Shown here one piece after another: positions 46,163 to 49,217 of a DNA stretch of 49,217 bases. This DNA comes from JANRIC01 sp033765345 (GTDB lineage: Bacteria > Bacteroidota > Bacteroidia > Cytophagales > Microscillaceae): the NCBI GenBank assembly GCA_033765345.1, contig JANRIC010000235.1, forward strand, positions 1 through 49,217. Direction: 5' to 3'. The notes under the pieces were generated by a model, which made no database searches, had not been told where the DNA came from, and saw nothing but the letters and a program-made list of their open reading frames with translations. Position numbers and translations under genes: made by a program. Position 1 is the first letter of the stretch. Each line of letters starts with the position of its first letter.

Positions 46163-46573
46163 TTAGTTTGCCTTTAACCAGTTTTCTGCTTCCTGAAACG
46201 ACTCAAAATAATTGACTTGCATGCCTTCATTTCTTTCTATAAACTCATCGGCGGTTTGTTCCATAGATACCTGAGTAAATAGATCAGACGGCAATAAGAT
46301 CGCATATCGCTCAAGCCCAATCTCCATAAAAGCAGGTCCGAGTATCTCCTCTGTCCAGTTTTGCAACTCCGGATGAATGGAAAAGTCACAATGGCTGATG
46401 TCATCCAGGATGTTTTTGGGGTGGTGCCTAAGCACTAGGTCTTTTTTATTCATAACTTCCTGTTTATAAACTTCTTCTTTTGACAAATTAGAACTCCAAT
46501 CCTCATAAAAGATAGAAGTATCTTCATCAAATTCAAACTTAACGAAATCTGAAGCATACACTTGTTTTCTCAT
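46163..46573 (-). CDS. conserved-looking hypothetical protein, STAS/SpoIIAA-like fold suspected
   Basis: 136 residues, acidic. It starts with strands around DFVKFEFDEDTSIFYEDW, has a helical middle (EEVYKQEVMNKKDLVLRHHP), then GLERYAILLPSDLFTQVSMEQTADEF, and ends with VNYFESFQEAENWLKAN. This F.S..EA..WL tail is typical of small STAS/SpoIIAA-like or 'Lipid-binding' single-domain proteins in Bacteroidota. No signal peptide. The call rests on a general fold impression, so the family is uncertain. It is monocistronic; its promoter lies in the long spacer 46574-47360. Confidence 0.55.
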   Translation of the reverse strand: MRKQVYASDFVKFEFDEDTSIFYEDWSSNLSKEEVYKQEVMNKKDLVLRHHPKNILDDISHCDFSIHPELQNWTEEILGPAFMEIGLERYAILLPSDLFTQVSMEQTADEFIERNEGMQVNYFESFQEAENWLKAN

Positions 46574-47360
46574 TGTGATATATATTAAATTTTAGAGGGT
46601 GATTAAATGCAATCAATCGTATATTTTAGGAATAAAACTCTGTCCCATTTGACAGATAAAATTAGCACCCTGATTAGAAGATTTTAATGGTTAGATGCAC
46701 GGGTTTCTATGAGATCTTGTGAAAATTTGTATGAGATTAAGTACTTAGAGAAATATATCTCTTTTTGAATTTGGGCGGTTTATGATTTTTTGAAGTCGAG
46801 ATTAAACTATTGGAGGTTTTATTATAAATTATTCAGCTTTCAGTCTTATTTTAAATCTTTATTACTTTATGTGATATTTCAATACGCTAAGTAATGTAAT
46901 TTTTTTATATATTTTAAATAATTCTTGGAAAAATATTATAAAATCTTCTAAGTGGGGTTTTCAGAAGAATTGACCTATATGCAAACTTATCCTAAGAATT
47001 TGTAAACTATTTTACCCAGTACAAGATAAAATGTTTTAATTATTGTTAATTTTAACATTTTCAGACTGTTCTGTTAAATTTGTATAGTTTCTATACCAAA
47101 AACAAACCAGAGTTAATATTTATAATCTATAAAAAAAAACAAAATAATTGATATAAATGTAAGAATTTTCAATTAAAATTAGTAATTGTATACTAATTAG
47201 TTGCTTTTACCCAAAAAAGGTTCTTCTTTTATATAAATTAGATTAATTATCTATTTTACAAGTGTTCACTTTATAACGCTTATGTACTTTTTAGGGTTTT
47301 ACATAAGGAAATTTATACATTTTTACACTGACACTCAAAACAATCACTCTTGTAAATCAC
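46574..47360. other. 787-bp AT-rich divergent spacer
   Basis: No gene recognised. It serves as promoter region for the leftward gene at 46163-46573 and the rightward synthase at 47361. A TAnnTTTG match (TAAATTTG, near 47074) lies about 290 bp before the synthase, without a good -33 partner. Long A/T tracts occur throughout. Confidence 0.4.
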
Positions 47361-48635
47361 ATGAAAAATTTTGTTAATTTAGTTGACACGCTAATTACCG
47401 AAGGGGTTGATTCAGGGCTTCTTCAACTTTCATCCGAAGATGATTTTATTAATGGCAAAACCGTAAAAATCAATCGGAAAGATCTTATCAACTTTGGATC
47501 ATGTAGTTATTTGGGGCTTGAAGTGGATGAGAGGATGAAATATGCCGCTATGGACGCCGTAAATCGCTTTGGTACCCAATTTTCAGCTTCACGTTCTTAC
47601 GTTTCCATTGGTTTGTATGAAAAACTGGAAGCATTGCTCAGTCAAATTTTCCAACAACCTACCTTGGCAGTTCCTACTACCAGCTTGGGTCACATTTCAG
47701 CTCTTCCTACCATCATTGATGAAAGCGATGTAGTCATTAAAGATCTTCAGGTACACGCTAGCGTGCAAAATGCACTTACTATGCTTCGCGGGCAAGGTGT
47801 CTATGTAAAAACCATTCTCCACAATCGCATTGACCAGTTGGCCGATGAGATAGAAATGCTCAAAGGAAAACATCGTCATATTTGGTATATGGCAGATGGC
47901 GTATATTCTATGTACGGCGATACGCTTCCTATCAGAGAAGTAGCGGATTTATTAAACCAGTACGAACAGTTCCATCTTTATGTGGATGATGCACACGGAA
48001 TGTCTTGGACGGGCATGAACGGGTCAGGATTTGTATTAAACGCCATGGAGTTTCATCCTCGAATGGTCATGGCTACCTCTCTCAACAAAGGCTTTGCCAG
48101 CGGTGGCGGTGCTTTGGTCTTCCCCAATGAATTACTTAGAAAAAAAGTAAGAAATTGTGGTGCCAGTTTAATGTTTTCGGGGCCTATGCAACCATCTTCT
48201 TTGGGTGCTGCTATCTGTAGTGCCAATATTCATCTTAGCCCTGAAATCAAAGACTTACAAGCCGATTTTCACGCAAAAATGCGTTTTTTTGAGGAGAAAG
48301 CCGAACAATACGACCTTCGCCTAATCAATCACGAGTTTACGCCGATCTTTTTTATTGGCGTGGGTAAACTTGATGTAGGTTTTAATCTTTTTAAAAGAAT
48401 GAAAAATGCTGGTTATTTTATGAACCTGGGAATGTACCCGGCCGTATCCCGTGACAAGACTGGTATCCGTGTTGCACTGAATCGTAGACTGAGTTTTGAA
48501 GATATAGATGGAATGCTTGCCGTAATGGCTCAAGAGCTTGAGGCTGCCCTTAAAGAAGAAAATTCTTCTAAGGATGAAATTCTTTCTGCTTTTGGTTTAC
48601 CAAATAAAAAAAATCTAGAAACTGAAATTAATTAG
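47361..48635 (+). CDS. PLP-dependent alpha-oxoamine synthase family protein
   Basis: 424 residues of the AONS/KBL/serine palmitoyltransferase family (fold type I). Conserved points: NFGSCSYLGLEVDERM (about 44-59), the His of DLQVHASVQNAL (His132), the cofactor-binding aspartate in YVDDAHGMSWTG (Asp209) and the Schiff-base lysine in TSLNKGFASGGG (Lys243), then SLMFSGPMQP and the C-terminal TGIRVALNRR. These enzymes condense an acyl-CoA/acyl-ACP with an amino acid with loss of CO2. In Bacteroidota candidates include serine palmitoyltransferase-like, cysteate acyltransferase (sulfonolipids), and pigment- or signal-related synthases. It is monocistronic, so the substrate is not inferable. Confidence 0.85.
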   Translation: MKNFVNLVDTLITEGVDSGLLQLSSEDDFINGKTVKINRKDLINFGSCSYLGLEVDERMKYAAMDAVNRFGTQFSASRSYVSIGLYEKLEALLSQIFQQPTLAVPTTSLGHISALPTIIDESDVVIKDLQVHASVQNALTMLRGQGVYVKTILHNRIDQLADEIEMLKGKHRHIWYMADGVYSMYGDTLPIREVADLLNQYEQFHLYVDDAHGMSWTGMNGSGFVLNAMEFHPRMVMATSLNKGFASGGGALVFPNELLRKKVRNCGASLMFSGPMQPSSLGAAICSANIHLSPEIKDLQADFHAKMRFFEEKAEQYDLRLINHEFTPIFFIGVGKLDVGFNLFKRMKNAGYFMNLGMYPAVSRDKTGIRVALNRRLSFEDIDGMLAVMAQELEAALKEENSSKDEILSAFGLPNKKNLETEIN

Positions 48636-48672
48636 TAAAAATTTCTGATACAGAGCCGCAAAACCATTGTTT

Positions 48673-48710
48673 AAAAAGGATTAAATAGTACGTTTAATCC
48701 TTTTTTGATT
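48673..48710 (+). terminator. intrinsic terminator of the alpha-oxoamine synthase gene
   Basis: A 13-bp stem AAAAAGGATTAAA/TTTAATCCTTTTT (48673-48685 with 48693-48705) with a 7-nt loop, and a T6 run at its right edge. It is 38 bp after the stop and 13 bp before element D. Confidence 0.85.
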
Positions 48711-48722
48711 TCTTCTACATTT

Positions 48723-48825
48723 TATACTCAAACCGAAGTGGTTTTCCGAGATTTTAGCTTTTAAATCATTAATAATCAAGCTAATCAATCAAGAAAATCA
48801 GGCAAATCACTTCAATCTGGGTATA
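48723..48825 (-). repeat. TATAC element, copy D (103 bp, identical to copy C)
   Basis: The reverse complement of 39819-39921 with no differences over 103 bp. TATACTCAAACCGAAGTGGT begins the plus strand. The 48826-49015 stretch to its right is very AT-rich and otherwise empty. Confidence 0.85.
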
Positions 48826-49015
48826 AAAATATGCCTTCCTGATTTTCAGAATATCTTTTTTTATAAGTTTTAGGCAGTCAAAAATAATAATATTTTTTTT
48901 AATCTAAATTTGGAATTTTATATTTTAAAAAATCATTATTGCAGAATAATAATTGGAAATAAAATTAGCAATCAATTTGATTAAAAATTAATCAAAGTTT
49001 TATCTTGACTGGGCA

Positions 49016-49141
49016 ATGAAAAAATTGCTTCGTAACAAGGCTAATTTTGAAGTTCTGGAGGGTTTTCTGTCTAAATTACTGTTGGAACCTATTATACTCA
49101 AACCGAAGTGGTTTTCCGAAGTTTTAGCTCTTAAATCATGA
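49016..49141 (+). pseudogene. PD-(D/E)XK nuclease/transposase-like fragment, cut by element E
   Basis: The frame encodes 41 residues: MKKLLRNKANFEVLEGFLSK then LLLEPI. The pre-ATG codons in frame add KFYLDWA before an upstream stop. The string DWAMKKLLRNKANFEVLEGF resembles the start of PD-(D/E)XK nuclease-family transposases (Rpn-like). From about residue 26 the frame runs inside element E (starting at 49093) and stops within it, so the gene body has been lost or split. Family assignment is from memory and needs a search. Confidence 0.45.
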
Positions 49142-49217
49142 ATAATCAAGTTAATCAATCAAGAAAACTTGCCCCGCAGGGGTCTTGTGTTTCCTAAATC
49201 ACTTTAATCTGGGTATA
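49093..49217 (-). repeat. TATAC element, copy E (125-bp long form with GC-rich cassette)
   Basis: Same ends as copies C and D (TATACTCAAACCGAAGTGGT ... AATCTGGGTATA). Relative to copy D it carries an extra ~22 bp: ACTTGCCCCGCAGGGGTC followed by TTGTGTTTCCTA. The cassette forms a GC hairpin (CCCC/GGGG) and resembles parts of copies F and G and the flank of the hairpin at 9507. It ends exactly at the window edge. Confidence 0.8.

Overview
The window is about 49 kb of an AT-rich bacterial chromosome from the phylum Bacteroidota. The order Cytophagales or a close relative is the best guess (inference). The evidence is a PorP/SprF-type protein of the type IX secretion system (T9SS), three proteins with C-terminal T9SS sorting domains, SusC-free outer-membrane barrels of Bacteroidota type, -7 promoter motifs of the form TAnnTTTG, and starts without clear Shine-Dalgarno sequences. 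Core genes (folC, dnaA, yidC, pyrG) show that this is chromosome and not a plasmid or phage. I see no rRNA, tRNA, CRISPR array, prophage or intact insertion sequence.

Layout. 0.1-9.3 kb: a deoxyribosyltransferase-like protein, a T9SS-exported alpha/beta hydrolase, a membrane coiled-coil protein, a VIT-VWA-TonB_C protein and a DUF5916 barrel. 9.8-17.9 kb: a leftward six-gene envelope cluster that reads, in transcription order, 1,000-residue TPR protein, beta-barrel, HU(CCDC81)-TM-SPOR protein, ExbB/TolQ, ExbD/TolR, TonB/TolA-like protein. 18-24.6 kb: a rightward set with DUF1800, DUF1501-CTD, a PorT-like barrel and a lipoprotein, ended by a strong terminator. 24.8-34.4 kb: housekeeping genes (folC, dnaA, yidC, pyrG), PorP/SprF, and the two halves of a SiaB/SiaC kinase-phosphoprotein switch, placed 7 kb apart. 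34.6-49.2 kb: two overlapping SGNH hydrolases, a GH127-type glycosidase, a CBS protein, a LysE exporter, a phosphodiesterase, a glycosyltransferase, a third SGNH hydrolase with three repeat modules and a sorting domain, and an alpha-oxoamine synthase. The long AT-rich spacers here carry most of the repeat elements.

The main hidden structure is a family of about 100-125 bp dispersed elements bounded by TATAC...GTATA, with imperfect terminal inverted repeats. I find seven copies, all in intergenic DNA. Two are identical over 103 bp in opposite orientation, and one cuts off a nuclease/transposase-like reading frame. Some copies contain an extra hairpin cassette that resembles free-standing hairpins near 9.3-9.5 kb. 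Next to one copy lies an unrelated 108-bp MITE with terminal inverted repeats and an 8-bp target duplication. A truncated ECF sigma-factor start lies just before another copy.

The genes suggest a cell that invests in envelope mechanics (energised ExbBD-TonB with TPR and SPOR partners), in T9SS export of hydrolases and adhesion-like modules, and in a Sia-type partner-switching signal system. All functional calls rest on reading the protein sequences; no database search was run.
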